DNA of 64,000 nucleotides from Symsagittifera roscoffensis. Taxonomy: Eukaryota; Xenacoelomorpha; Acoela; Convolutidae. This document shows positions 43,238 through 55,080 of this stretch, in pieces; positions within the stretch are counted from its first letter, which is position 1; each line of letters opens with the position of its first letter. The notes beneath the pieces are model-generated. The model saw nothing but the letters and a program-made list of their open reading frames with translations, was not told the DNA's origin and did not search any database. A program made the translations under genes and the position numbers. The stretch is from contig NC_087070.1 of the NCBI RefSeq assembly GCF_963678635.1, positions 24,490,933-24,554,932 of the forward strand, given 5' to 3'.

Positions 43238-43456
43238 CTAAAACCATTGGGTTTTCTTCGAGTCGCTAAGAGAAATATTTACACAACTGATATGATACCA
43301 ACTAGAACAACAATCACATCTAATCCAATTTATCAGTCCTGAAGGTTTTAAGCAATCTTTGCTTGTACACTGTTTGTTGTTTTTCCTTATCTTGACGCAG
43401 CATAAAGGTAAAAAAAAAGGACTTTGACTGGACTTTAGGGGACTGAAATAACCCAT
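43238..43456 (-). pseudogene. PHD-like finger fragment upstream of the RT
   Basis: C-x4-C...WIRCDCCSSWYHISCVNI has the Cys4-His-Cys spacing and the WYH core of PHD fingers. Same strand as, and just upstream of, the RT. Confidence 0.6.
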
Positions 43457-44339
43457 GATAAGCGGTTAGTGGGAATTTTACAAATCAGCAAATAAAAAAA
43501 AAAGACAAATAAATTAATTTAAATTTTAAAATCGAATTATAAAAATAAATTATGAAATCGAGCTTACAATAAATTCCTTTCCAAATTATTTAAAATCGAA
43601 TTATGAAATAATAGCCTTTTCTGAAGCCACAACTTCTTTCAGTAAAATTAGTACATAGCGGCTAATGCAAAAAGGATCCGCTAGTTACGTAGCAGATTTA
43701 GACAACCCACACTTGTCAGTAAGCAGACAAATACTATTTTAACCAATCAGTCAGTCCACGCACAGGATAGATAGGGCCATACCAACGCTATATAACTACA
43801 TCGGCAAAACTTTATGAATAAACCAAGTCGTTTAAAAGCATCCAGAGAATTTTCAATTTAAGTCTACCCTCCGCGATTTTACCACTGCTGAAGTTGTCTA
43901 TGTTATATACTTCCAGACAAACAAGAACACAAAAAGAAGACAAATAGGAGACTTTTTGAGACCAAAAAAAGTACTTGTGGGGAGCCGAGTACTTGCAGCT
44001 CTCCACAACTCGTACTCTTGATTGAAGCTAACACTGCAGATTGTCGTGGAGGGTAGACTTGACATAAGTTTAAGTTTCAAAAAACGGTCAAACAATCGAG
44101 AGTTTGCTTGTTCCCATGGTCATAGGTTTTTGCGAAAAAAATTGGGCGTAACCATTTCTGAAGGGAAGCAAGGATACCGATGCGAATGCGATTGTATCGC
44201 TGCGATTGCGATTATTGGCCTTGCGATTTGGATTGTGGCTTCGGTGATTGATTTTTTTTTGCAAATTTGCTTTCATCTGCGATTGTTTTATGAGCATTTT
44301 AAAATTATTAAAAAGAATTGATAAAAAAAATTAAAATTT
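43457..44339. other. Spacer between LINE remnants, no gene seen
   Basis: AT-rich, with a short stretch of gattgcgatt-like repeats near 44185-44285. Open frames here lack any family resemblance. Confidence 0.45.
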
Positions 44340-46187
44340 TCAAGTCAAGTCAAATCAAGTTTTTTATGACCATTAGGCAGTGCCTCTTGTGGTCATTTCA
44401 AAAGTTTTTCCTATCTCCGTTGGAATTCTTACATGTCAATTCCAATCGCTTTCCAATGTTTGTCCAGTTTCCACTTGAATTCGTCGATGGTCTTGCTTTG
44501 CACTGTTTCCTGTGGCAGATTGTTCCAGTCGAGAGGTGCTCTTATCGTGAAAAATTTTTTTCGCATTTCCAGATTTGCTTTACGTACTACTACTTTACAT
44601 GCGTTACCTCTAGAATCCCTATCATTCCGCTCGAATAGTCCCGCAGTGGTATTCCTATCATAAAAACCATAGCAGATTTAATATAATTCTATCATTGCCC
44701 CTATTTTCCTTCTGTATTCCAGCGACGATAGATTCAGTTATATAAGGCGTTCGTAAAAGAATACATTTTTTATACCACTAACTAGACGCGTTGCTCTTCT
44801 TTGTACGTTTTCAAAGGTCTTTTGTTGCTTGATCAACCTTGGGTGCCAGATTAAGTTCGCAAATTCAAGATGTGACCGTATCAAGCATTTGTAGATGTTT
44901 AAAAAAACTTGTTTCGTGAATTTAGTGAAACTTTTTTCAACTACTGCTATCATGCCGTTTGCCTTATTGGCTTTTGTAGTGATGTGTGTTTCGAATGTCA
45001 GTTTGTTGTCAAGCCAGATACCCAAATTTTTTTCGAGTTGCACTTCTTTAATGCTTTCGCCATTGATTTTATAGTTCCTCTCCATATTCATTTTCTTGGA
45101 TCCTATTGTCATGTGAACACATTTGTTGAAATTAAAAGACAGCACTGGGCCGAGTACTGAACCCTGGGGTATCCCATTTTTACTGGGTGTCATGAGGATC
45201 TTGAATCGTTAATTACCACTCTCTGTTGTCGTCCCGAAAGAAAGTCTGTTATCCAGTTCAAGGTTCTTCCAGTTACTCCATACTGTCTCAGAACTCCGAT
45301 CAGTCTTTTGTGTGGTACCGAATCGAAGGTTTTCTTGAAGTCCAAGTATATCACGTCGACATTTTCATGTTTGTTCATTGCCCTGGTGAAGTCATCAATT
45401 ACTTTCAGGAGTTGTAAGTTCAGTGAACGTCCAGATCGAAAACCGTAATATGCGTTTGCTGTTAGCCCTTTTTCATTGAAATGATCCATTAAACGCTTTT
45501 GAACAATTTTTTCGACCAACTTGCAACATGTTGATGTTAAACTGATTGGTCTATAGTTATCTGCCATCGATTTTTTATCTTTTTTGAATATTGCAGAAAT
45601 GTTAGCCGACTTCCAGTCTTCGGGTAATTTGCTTGTCTCCCAAGAGGTTTGGAAAATAATCAAAAGTAGTTTTAAGATGAATTCTCGTAATTCAAATAGG
45701 ACCCTACGATGAGTTCCGTCTGGTCCAGGCGACTTTGAAGTGTCTAACCGATTGAGTTCTTCTCGGATGTCATTCATTGTTAGCTCCAGGTTGTCATCAA
45801 TGCTGGCGGATAGTGGAGGGCTGATCTCCCAGTTACCCGGGAGTTCGTCAGTGAAAACCGATGCAAAGAAGTTTGAGAGCACTTCTGCCTTTATGTCATC
45901 TGTGTCAGTTAGCATACCACATGGTTTTATTAAAGCGGGGATTGATTCTCCTATGGTAACTTTTTGGTGCATGTAATTCCAGAACTTTTTCGGACTAGTT
46001 TTAACTTCTGATGTTATTTCTTTTTCACGTGTGGATGCCTCCGATCGCGTGGCAGATCTAACTTCATTTCGTTTGGTTATATATTTGTTAAATTTTCGGC
46101 TGTTTGATAATTTTTGAATGTTTTCCAAGCTTTCTTTTTTTTCTTTTATCTTCATGCGCACCGCCCTTGCTAGCTGCTGCGTGTCTT
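44340..46187 (-). mobile_element. CR1-like LINE, 5'-truncated and decayed
   Basis: Coding remnants run from 46186 to a stop at 44429, followed by about 90 bp of 3' UTR-like sequence. There is no endonuclease domain upstream, consistent with the usual 5' truncation on insertion. Confidence 0.75.
44429..46186 (-). pseudogene. CR1-like reverse transcriptase, active-site segment deleted
   Basis: RT blocks in order: LDTSKSPGPDGTHRRVL, NYRPISLTSTCCKLVEKIV, GFRSGRSLNLQLL, VIYLDFKKTFDSVPHKRL (motif A) and IPQGSVLGPVL (motif B). Immediately after motif B comes FNFNKCVHMTIG, which should follow the FADD box by dozens of residues, so about 60 residues with the catalytic Asp pair are missing. A frameshift at about 45190 and stops near 44738 follow. 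The C-terminal CR1 block (FFTIRAPLDWNNLPQETV) is present near 44480-44560. Confidence 0.8.
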
Positions 46188-46853
46188 AATTAGAGAATCA
46201 ACAAACAAATACGCAGCAACAAATGAAGGCTTACGTTACACAAAATCAAAAAGAAACTAATCAACCGAACCTAACAACAGTTTTTGCTCGTAAGACAGAG
46301 AACAAAAAAGGATTGCGAGAGGCTGCAAAACTTGTTAACAATTGAATTGAATTGAATTGAATTAACGTATCAAAGTAGATTCAGCAGTAAAATAAATGTC
46401 AAGGAGTCAGATGAAGGATCTCTGTCAGTCAATTTTTGTCGGTCCTTCGGTCGACTACGCAGTTTCTCAGTATCTGACCGAATGTGTCAACTTTTTTGTT
46501 GCAGATTCTGCATTCACATATCGATTCTGGCATGTAGCAGTTAATGGATTTGCATATTTCAAGATAAAGTCCGTTTGATTAGTACCAAGCAATGGCACTT
46601 CTTGCTTCTCCTTAAGATTTGAACAAGTCGAGGAAGTCGTGGTCGAACAAATAGTCCAGCAGTCGTGTGGTTGACGTATATTTTGAGATTCTGGCCCACC
46701 TTTTTCAAAAGTAACCAATGATCGATTTTAAAAAATCGGGTTTTTTTTTATGAAAGGGGATAAAACATATTTAGCAGGTGGCAAGATAACACTGTGCAAC
46801 ACTGTCTCAACAGTTGTAAAATTGATAATTTGTAAATCGACTTTGGCGGCAAG
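46188..46853. other. Unassigned DNA with a short gaatt repeat
   Basis: Contains five tandem units of gaatt at 46342-46365. A Cys-rich minus-strand stretch near 46480-46560 (CECRICNKKVDTFGQI) may be another LINE zinc-finger remnant; too little to call. Confidence 0.35.
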
Positions 46854-47275
46854 TTAATTTACTTGTTGGATTCCTTTTTCTTTCCGTATTTTATGATGAG
46901 CTGTTGCAGCATTCTGTGTGCTGATGCTGACACCTAGGTAGCAAAACGCATTGACGAACTCAATTTTTTCTCCCAGATACCGGAGTCTGGCAACATTTCT
47001 GAGCCTGCCACCATTTCGGAATTGCATAGCCTTTGTTTTTCGGACATTAACTTGTAAATTATTCTCCTGGCAGTACAACCCAAGTTTGTGTAAAGCAATT
47101 TTCACCTTGTATAACTCACCAGATGTAATCACTAGGTCTTCTGCATAAAAAAATACAGGTACATCCACAGCTTTTGAGAATATCAGGTAGGTTTTCGATA
47201 AAAATAGTGAAGAGCAAAGGTGATAGTTTGTCTCCTTGAGAAAGACTTGTTTACAATGATAACATCCCAGTCCGT
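46854..47275 (-). pseudogene. Third LINE reverse-transcriptase fragment
   Basis: In two frames: SLSQGDKLSPLLFTIFIENL (motif B region) and then FFYAEDLVITSG, where the usual ADD of motif C reads AED, followed by LYCQENNLQVNVRKTKAM and FCYLGVSIS. It matches the RT palm-to-thumb of a LINE different from its neighbours. The mutated active site and frame change show that it is dead. Confidence 0.7.
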
Positions 47276-48129
47276 CATATTTGACCTTGAAAATGGACCT
47301 TGATATGGAAATTTAATCCCTGATTTTGGGGCCAAAAGTAATTTTTTTTAAAAATTCGAATCGACCATGTCATGCTCAAGTTTCTCGCGACAACTGAAAA
47401 TCAAAAGTTAAGATCCTCAGAAGATTCGAGATATAATTGCGGAAAAATTGACCGAAATTATTAGAGTAAGAATGCTATTCGCAATTTTACCAGAATATTC
47501 AGTACGAGCAGAGTTGTCTTGATCCCGACAGAATTCGGAAAAAAAGTACAATCGATTGGGCAAGAGTGAACCTTGACTGAGAAGGTGGACAGTTGAAGCT
47601 GCCCAAGGGTCCGGAGAAGAAAACTGCTTGAGCTAAACTTATTTACTTCAAACTTCTTCTAGAATTATCTTAGCTACGTTACTTATTTGAATCTGGAGTT
47701 GTGTTGGTATGTGAGTACTGAATTTAATTTCTTCAGTGCATTTTATGTGATTATGTTGAGATAGGCGAAATTTACATTGATCCATCTGAAATGTATCAAA
47801 GGTCTACTGTCTAAAAAAACTGCTAAAAATACTAGAGCTTCAAACCCTGTTTTTAATGGCGTTCGCGTGTTTTAGGTATTTAGAGACCTAGCCATGGGCG
47901 CGTTGTTATTTCTGGAGTGGGGGTGTTTTGGTAGTGGCCTTTAAGCGGTAACACGATTTGTAGTCTCATGTCTTCCACGAACCGAATTGGCTCCGACTGA
48001 ATGAGCTACAAAAGCACAAGAGATTTTGTCCCTGACCCTTGAGCCAATGGTTATAGGGCCTGTTTTTCTTAACCTCATATGTGACATAAATAGGCGACTG
48101 TTACATAGTGTTTTTATGTCGCTCCTGGG
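47276..48129. other. No gene seen
   Basis: Mixed composition without convincing coding frames or repeats shared with the rest of the window. Confidence 0.4.
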
Positions 48130-48240
48130 TCTTTAACGACATCAAGACTACGGGATCGAACTCACGTGACGCAGCTCCAGGCTACATGCCCATTCTAGCT
48201 AACCGAGGCCGAGCTAACCGAGTGTGAGGGGTCACTGAAG
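48130..48240 (-). repeat. Second type of tRNA-derived SINE
   Basis: On the minus strand: box A-like GGTTAGCTAGAATGGGC and box B GAGTTCGATCCCG with about 35 nt between, followed by a body GTCGTTAAAGACCCAGGAGC. The sequence differs from the SINEs at 22 kb. Confidence 0.6.
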
Positions 48241-49373
48241 AACAGAAAAAACGGGTAAAAGAATAGAAATAGCAAAAACCATAAAAATTTTAAAAAGAAC
48301 AGTGGCTTTGATTTCCAGATTAGGTGCATTGGACTTTCATATTATATAATAGTATGCCCATACTACTTTCTAAAAAGGCCGATCGTTTCGATCAAAACAG
48401 CGAAAAAGCAGCAGGTGCCCGAATTCGGGGAGTTGAAAGGGTTTTAGATAGCCTTAAGCCTTCGAAGACCACTCGGAGACTTCATTGGAAGAGGTTAAAA
48501 GATGGACGGCAAAGTGGTTCGAAGGACAGGGATCCGGGAAACAGAAAAAGACTCCACTGGGAAGAGAACCCTAGTATTGTGACCAGAACAGTGAAACAGC
48601 AAGAAGGGATCACCGGGCGTGCTGTTTGGTCAAACAGAAATCGTTAAAATCCATTTGATACTATAGGGAATAAGGAGAATAAGCGGCACCCCACAATTTT
48701 GAGAAACTTTTCATTTGAGCAGAGCTTGGAAAAAGGTTCTACAGGTTTTCTTTTTAGAAGTATAGCACCTATCGCGCTTACGATATTTTTCAGCCTAAAT
48801 GGGGGGCTAGACAGGGGGAGCTTAGAAAGGGGCTGGTTAAGATAGAGGTTGGTCGTTGGAATTTGAAAAAGGGGTCTAATTATAAAACGATACAATCAAT
48901 ATCGTCAATTTAGTTACAAAAGATTCAAAACAAGAGTCGGAACGCAAAGGTAACCGATAAGAAACTCAAAATAAAGTAGGCGACCTGGCAGAATCGGGTG
49001 GGGGATCGGAAATAGACATTTTTTTAGAGACCCAAAAGTAAATATCCCATAATAACGTTAGAAGGGGGAGGAAAAACGCGTGACAGTCAGGAACTAGACA
49101 ATTGTTTTTGAAAAACGGCTTTTGCCGACATTGAATTTTAGGCATATACATTTTAAAAACTTTTTCTTCTTCAATTTTTATTGTTATAGGAACAGATTTT
49201 AAAATTTTACGAAGATGCTTAGAATATAAATTGGTACATTTGCAATCATAACAAGGCTAATACTAGCCGCATTTCAATTTGCATTGGATTGTGAAAAGTC
49301 AGTGAAACTCAGTTAATATTCGGCGAGAAAACTGGGATTAGGGGGCATTTCACACGAGGTTCTGAGGGAACTT
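48241..49373. other. No recognised gene
   Basis: A basic 107-codon frame at 48324-48647 (plus) has no recognisable domain and no start context that supports it. The rest is non-coding in appearance. Confidence 0.35.
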
Positions 49374-50366
49374 TGGGATACTAAATTAAGTGTCCCAATA
49401 CTTGATTTCCGGAGGTGGTACTGGGATAGTGAATTAAGTATTCCCACATTTGAATTTCAGTAAAGGGAAAATGTTACACGAGTTCCGGAGGTGGTACTGG
49501 GATAGTAAATTAAGGGTACCAACACTTGAGCCCTGAGATGAAAATTTAAGAATCCCAACACTTGAGTCCTGGGATAGTAAATTAAGGGTCCCAGCACATG
49601 AGTCCTGGCATAGTAAATTAAGGGTCCCAAGACTTGAATCCTGGGATAGTAAAATAAGTGTCCCAACACTTGAGTCCTGAGATAATTATTTATGGGTCCC
49701 AACACTTGAGTCCTGGGATAGTATTTTCAGGGTCCTAACACTTGAGTCCTGGGATAATAATTTAAGGGTCTCAACAATTGAGTCCTGGAATAGTAATTTA
49801 AAGGTCCCAGCACTTGAATCCTGGGATAGTAAATTAAGTGTTCCAATACCTGGTCCTGCTATAGTAAATTAAGTGTACCAACACCTAGCCCTGGGATAGT
49901 AAATTGAGTGTACCAACACCTAGTCCTATAGTAAATTAATAGGAAATTAAGTGTCTCAACACCTAGTCCTGGAATAGTAAATTAAGTGTCCCAACACCTA
50001 GTCCTGGGATAGTAAATTAAGTGTCCCAACATCTAGTCCTGTTATAGTAAATTAAGTGTTCCAATACCTGGTCCTGCTATAGTAAATTAAGTGTACCAAC
50101 ACCTAGCCCTGGGATAGTAAATTGAGTGTACCAACACCTAGTCCTATAGTAAATTAATAGGAAGTTAAGTGTCCCAACACCTAGTCCTGGGATAGTAAAT
50201 TAAGTGTCCCAACATCTAGTCCTGTTATAGTAAATTAAGTGTCCCCCAACACCTAGTCCTGGTATAGTAAATTTAGTGTCCTAACACCTAGGCCTAGTAT
50301 AGTAAATTAAGTATCCTAACACTTAGTCCTGGGATAGTAAATTGAGTCTCGAAACACTTAACTTAG
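49374..50366 (+). repeat. Minisatellite, about 35-bp units with higher-order structure
   Basis: About 28 imperfect units of the form (a)gtcctgggatagtaaatt / aagtgtcccaacacct. The left end is more diverged. A block of several units starting gtgttccaatacctggtc occurs twice (about 49838 and 50056), a higher-order period near 218 bp. It ends just before the giant LTR element begins or forms part of its 5' region. Confidence 0.9.
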
Positions 50367-50469
50367 GAAAGAAAGACAAATGGACAAAACCGTGGGAATA
50401 GGGGAAGGGAGAGGCATGAATAACTTGTGGAAAAGTAGATAAAAACTAGGAAAATTAAGTTTTAAATCG

Positions 50470-50640
50470 GACTGTTAAATATATATAAGACTGAAATTGT
50501 TTTAAAAAGGTTAGACTACTAAGGGAATTGTAGGTTACTTTTAAATTGTTGACGTGTTAAGTTAAACAACTGTACACAACCGGAATTGTAACTAGTGAGA
50601 AAGTGTAAATAAAGATCTTAGAAAACTAGAGTGTCGTTAC
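50470..50640 (+). promoter_or_regulatory. Candidate LTR promoter and poly(A) signal of the giant element
   Basis: tatatataag (50478-50488) resembles a TATA box and aataaa (50608-50613) a poly(A) signal 120 bp on, a spacing compatible with U3-R of an LTR. No second LTR copy and no clear PBS were found, so this is weak. Confidence 0.3.
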
Positions 50641-50736
50641 CGAAAAAAAGCTAAATCGGGCAAACGCAAAATCGTTCAGAAAGCCAACAGAGGCAAACAC
50701 TGTCAACAAAAAAAAAACAGAGAACAATGAAGAAAA

Positions 50737-52740
50737 ATGTTTCAGTTAAAAGGGTCAACACCCAAAGTAACAAGGAGAAAAACACACAAAAAGGATAGAG
50801 CGCCCATCACGGATGATGATCTTGAGACGCCGGAGCAGAGCTTAGGTGAAAGGGAAAGAAAAGCAACAGAAGTGACAATAATGCCGAAGAACAAGGAACA
50901 AAAACCATTGAGTACTCGCCACTAGGCAATGGAAACGAAATGACTGGCAACAAACCGGAAACAATAAAAGACGATTTACAAACAAAAAGAACATGTTTCA
51001 CGGAGAGAATCGCAGCTATGGTCGGGATGAAACCAAAAAATAAGGAGGATGCGACAACAGCAACCGACAAAGGCAAAACCTTTGGAATGGTTTCCGCGAG
51101 AAAAACGGAGACTGGTGAATGGAAAGAACAGGTAACAGCGGGTAACTCAGTGAAGCACTTAGCGGAATTGAAAGCGGAATTGAGTTGGGGGACTTGATGC
51201 TTAAGTAAGAGCAGATGGACAAAAAACCAAAACTGCAGCAAGGAGGATCGACAAGAAATGAGAAAAGAACTCCGACATGATAAGAATGAGAACCTTGAGA
51301 ACTGTTTTAACTTAGCGAGGGCTACTGAAGAGAAGCTACAACAAATGACTGAAAGAGTTGAGACGACTGACAAAGATCGGTAAAAGAATATCAAGAAGGA
51401 TAGGGAGGAAATGAAAAGGCGGTATGAGACCGTAAACGACGAGTTATGGAGTCTAGAAACGAGAATGGACACCATGAGTAGAGACCAAGCGGAGAGTTTT
51501 TGTGCCATACAGTCCAAATTGGATGCGCTCTGGAGAAATTCTATCCCTCAAGAGGAAACGTTATCACAAAGATTGGAGAAGCAACCAAGCTCGAGGGTGG
51601 ACTTTGTGGAACAAAAACACAAGTAGCAAGAATCAACACCCTTAGCTCAGATCCACAACAGCATAGGATCGGGGATGACAAAACCGGCCCCAAAGGGAGG
51701 AGTGTCGAAGTCGACAAGGAAACCAAGGGATTCAAGCGCACATACGAGTATAACACCGGATGCCATGACATGGGCAAACACTTGGGAACTGATGAACAGG
51801 ACGCTTGAAGCATTTACCAAAAGGAACACAGAGTCGAGTGATATACGAGGAGGCAAATCGAGAAAGACCTTCAAGAAACCAAAGGAGTTCAAAGATGATT
51901 CGGACGGTTGCATAGATACCTGGGTTGAAGCAATGAGACTACATCATGAGCAGGACAACTTTAATGATGAAAGTCATGCCTGCACAGCGATACTAAGCAA
52001 TCTGGAGGCTACAGCGCTGAATTGCCTGGTGGCTGAGAGGAAGAAGAACGCGACACCGCGGACAAGAATTTCGCGAGTCTGTTGAACCGCTTCGGATCCG
52101 GAATGAAGGGGCACCAAGCCATGATGCGATTTGAAAAAGGAGGCAAAGAGATGATGAATCGATCGATCGATTGTTTTCTGGATGATCTAGAGAGCTTGAG
52201 AAGGAAAAGCGATCCCGAGGAATCGACAAACTGGAGGAACCGTAGCGTTGCTTCAAAATTCAATGATGGGGTGAAAAGTGACGAAGTGAGAAAGATGTTG
52301 GCAACGTACTATACGCTATCTAAAGATAACGCACCAAACCCAGAAAAAATGAGACCGAAGTCTAGGGAGTACATGTTGATGAAATCAAAGAAGTGCTCGT
52401 TTTCAGACGGTAGAAATCTGCGAGTGTCGAGCCAACAACAAAGGTCGACGTGGTACAAGCCAAGAGACGACATGGACAAGCGGAGGTCATGTGCGATTTC
52501 TGGATCGGCAGATCATCACGTAGCGGGTTGCGCCACATAAAAACAGGGGATGAAAAGCTTGGGGTATGCACCAGAAGAAGATGGAGGAAGGAACATGAGT
52601 TCTGCAGCGGCTTGATCATCAGGAGGTGTTTTTTCTGCAACCAAGAAGGTCACTTCAGAATGGACTGTCCTCTGCAACTGTGCATTTCACTAGGAATAGA
52701 CAAGCTGAGATTGACCTGCAGAGCAAAGACGTGACAAATG
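50737..52740 (+). pseudogene. gag: Gag region of the giant element (frame-broken)
   Basis: A long, charged N-terminal region with coiled-coil character (about 51230-51600) is followed by a capsid-like segment (FKDDSDGCIDTWVEAMRL and LATYYTLSKDNAP). Two zinc knuckles close it: the first reads CAISGSADHHVAGC with Ser in place of the second Cys (about 52490-52535); the second, CFFCNQEGHFRMDC, is complete (about 52628-52670). At least four frame changes occur. Confidence 0.65.
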
Positions 52741-53068
52741 GTGAGTTATCCACGAAATCGGTGAATGCAGTTACCGAAGAGAGAGATGCCGGGGGGGGGG
52801 GGGGGGGGCAACGGCAAAAAGCTCATTGGGAAAAAACCACGAGAAAGCGGCAGCAGAGGCTATTAACAAAGTGAAACAAGACTTGGCGAGAAAAAAGACT
52901 TGGCGATCAGAGGCTGAAGCAGGAAATGGAAAGACAGCAGAGAAAAGAGACCTTTTCAGCAGCGGCACTAGAACCCGAGAGAAGCGATAACCTGAAAGTC
53001 AAGAGCAGCTGCAACACCTTGAAAATGGAGACTGGAAAACCCATCGGGATCACAAAGATTGAGCGAGG

Positions 53069-53593
53069 ATGATATCAATAATCACCGTCGGCGGCCATGA
53101 GGTAACGAGGACTCTGAGCGAACCGAGCGACCAGACACCAATGCATATGGATGTATATGCTGACTATTTGCGCTCCATCAGCCCAGAGACACCTTCGATA
53201 GCACTCAGAGCGTTACTCATGAGAGGTGGTAGAAAATCAATAAAGGTAGCCAGCAGATACCCAGAAGCCTATGATTTGCACGAGGTCATGTTGAACATAG
53301 ATGAAATCAATATCTACACGAAGACAAGTCTAACGTGTGACGAGGATCTTGCTGGTCAAATCTATGTAGATCGAGAGGAACTTAAGGTGAGATCAATTGG
53401 GCATTGTGCCATGCTAGAAGAAGATGCCATGCATTTGGGAGCAGAAGCAGATGTATCGGCACAATTACTAGGTATAAACGGAAGAAAAACCCAATTGAGA
53501 GGACTACTGGATACGGGAGCTGTCTTGAGCGTCATGCCGAAAGAAACATGGGAAAGAGTGGGGTTTGACAAAGAAGATCTGATAGACTTCTGA
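53069..53593 (+). pseudogene. Aspartic protease of the giant element
   Basis: The open frame of 174 codons ends with RGLLDTGAVLSVMPKETW, the DTGA active-site motif of retroviral-type proteases, near residue 147; the stop follows about 25 residues later, before the C-terminal part of the fold, so the domain is truncated. The region in front has a conserved look but no known domain. Confidence 0.7.
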
Positions 53594-54459
53594 ATTTGGC
53601 TGTCAGTGGAAACCGATAATAGCCTTGAATCTGGGAGACCGCAAACTGTAGATGAGTTTTCTGGTGGTGGAGAACTTAGATGAGTCGGACCAATTCTTTT
53701 TAGTCAGAGATTTCATCAGGAGTTTTGATGTTACGATTGTAACAATGCAAGCTTCAGGATTCGAAATTTGAAAAGGAAGTACGTAATTAAGCCGGTAAAT
53801 TTGATAATGAGGATTGGAGTACAACTCCAGTTTTCTTGAATAGGAGGGTGAGGTTGATTGCAAACGAGACTGCAATAGTAAATTTGAGAATGGAGAATTC
53901 TAATGGACTAAGTGACAACAAGCAGGTATGTATAGTACCGAATCCGAATAGCCAAAGTGCTGCAATTTTAAGAAGATCATTCTCGATCACCAAGATTAGC
54001 CTCTGCGTCAGTGTCTTGTTGAATATTCTTGAAAATCAAATCACCTTCTAGATGGAGAGAAAACTGTGATACGCGCTGTCGGTGAAAAATAAATATGAAA
54101 TGACTTAAAATGTTAAAAAATGTGAAGTTCTTGATGGTTCTTATCACAAGAACGAAATTTGTATCTTGAGTAGATTGAAGAAAACAAAGTTTTCATCAGG
54201 TCCTATTAAGTCACTTAAGTCAGAAACGTACATTAGACTTTCGAGCTGATCAAGTTTTCGAAAAAGACCCTGATCGAGGATTTGGAAGTGGACAAAACGG
54301 TATGACCAGAAATTGAACATTTACGGGGTAAGATAATGGATGAACAGCTCGAAGCCATCAAGGACGTGCTAGATAGGAATCAGGACGTTTTTTCTAGACA
54401 TAAGGCGGACATCGTGTGCTGTAATTTCATTGAGCATGAGATAGAACTGGAGGAGTCGG
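53594..54459 (+). pseudogene. Protease end and linker to RT (stops in all frames)
   Basis: Short runs such as RVRLIANETAIVNLRM and KQVCIVPNPNSQSAAIL suggest the usual linker between protease and RT. No complete domain. Confidence 0.45.
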
Positions 54460-55080
54460 CGTACCTCATAGGAAGGGGGCGATGCGCATGAACCCAAACA
54501 AATCGGATGCATGTAGAAAGGAAATAGAAACCTTACTAGAGTATCATATGATAGAACCATCCGAATCACCGAGGGCATGTGGAGTAGTGACGGCCAAAAA
54601 GAAAGGATACAAACTGAGATTTTGTTGAGACTCTCGATAACTGAACTCCTTCACGGTGAAGGATGCCTATCCCACACCTAGAATAGATAAAAAGTCTTTC
54701 AAAACTGGGAGATGTAAATTTTTTTCAACTCGTGATCTGGGGTCGGCTTTTTGGCAAGTGCCACTTAGGAAGCAAGATAGGGACAAGACGCGGTTTGCTT
54801 GCGAATTAGACTGTTCCAATGGAAGAAGATGCACTTTGGCCTTTGCAACGCAAAAGCAAAATTTCAGCGACTAATGGCTCAGGCACTAACAAGAGTGACG
54901 AAAAAGTACGGCAACTTGGTTATGTATGATGTGGATTATGTGGTGATTGCGACATCAACCCTGGAGGACAACATCGAGCGGCTAGACGAATTACTGGCAT
55001 GCATGAGAAGAGCAGGGCTGAAATATAAACCTCAAATAAAAAATATGTGAGATTTTGAAAGACTCAATCTATTACCTCGA
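54460..55080 (+). pseudogene. Ty3/gypsy reverse transcriptase, catalytic box mutated
   Basis: Blocks CRKEIETLLEYHMIEPSESP, RDLGSAFWQVPLRKQDRDKT (motif A), LCNAKAKFQRLMAQAL (motif B) and LLACMRRAGLKYKP are typical of gypsy RT. The active site, normally YVDD, reads YDVDY near 54925, so the second catalytic Asp is lost. Several stops and a frameshift at about 54800. Confidence 0.75.

Larger units (their letters stand above)
41006..43456 (-). mobile_element. Decayed LINE with PHD finger, RT and restriction-like endonuclease
   Basis: One element read leftward in at least three frames: PHD-like finger (43238-43456), RT (42185-43180 and 41422-42182), CCHC plus restriction-like endonuclease (41006-41458). 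Endonuclease at the C-terminus distinguishes it from the AP-endonuclease LINEs nearby. Frameshifts and a deletion of RT motif A make it inactive. Clade not assigned. Confidence 0.75.

Noticed and set aside
44022..44321. 99-codon plus-strand frame with many Ile/Ala/Cys
   Set aside because: It is built on a short gattgcgatt-like repeat and has no homologous domain.
49457..49705. 82-codon minus-strand frame with a repeated peptide
   Set aside because: It simply reads through the 35-bp minisatellite; the units are not multiples of three, so it is not a maintained protein repeat.
49374..50366. CRISPR-like array
   Set aside because: There are no unique spacers; the units abut one another and the genome is eukaryotic.
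51500..51913. Overlapping frames on both strands near 51.5-51.9 kb
   Set aside because: Only the plus-strand frame carries the capsid-like Gag motif; the minus-strand ones are shadows created by purine-rich codons.
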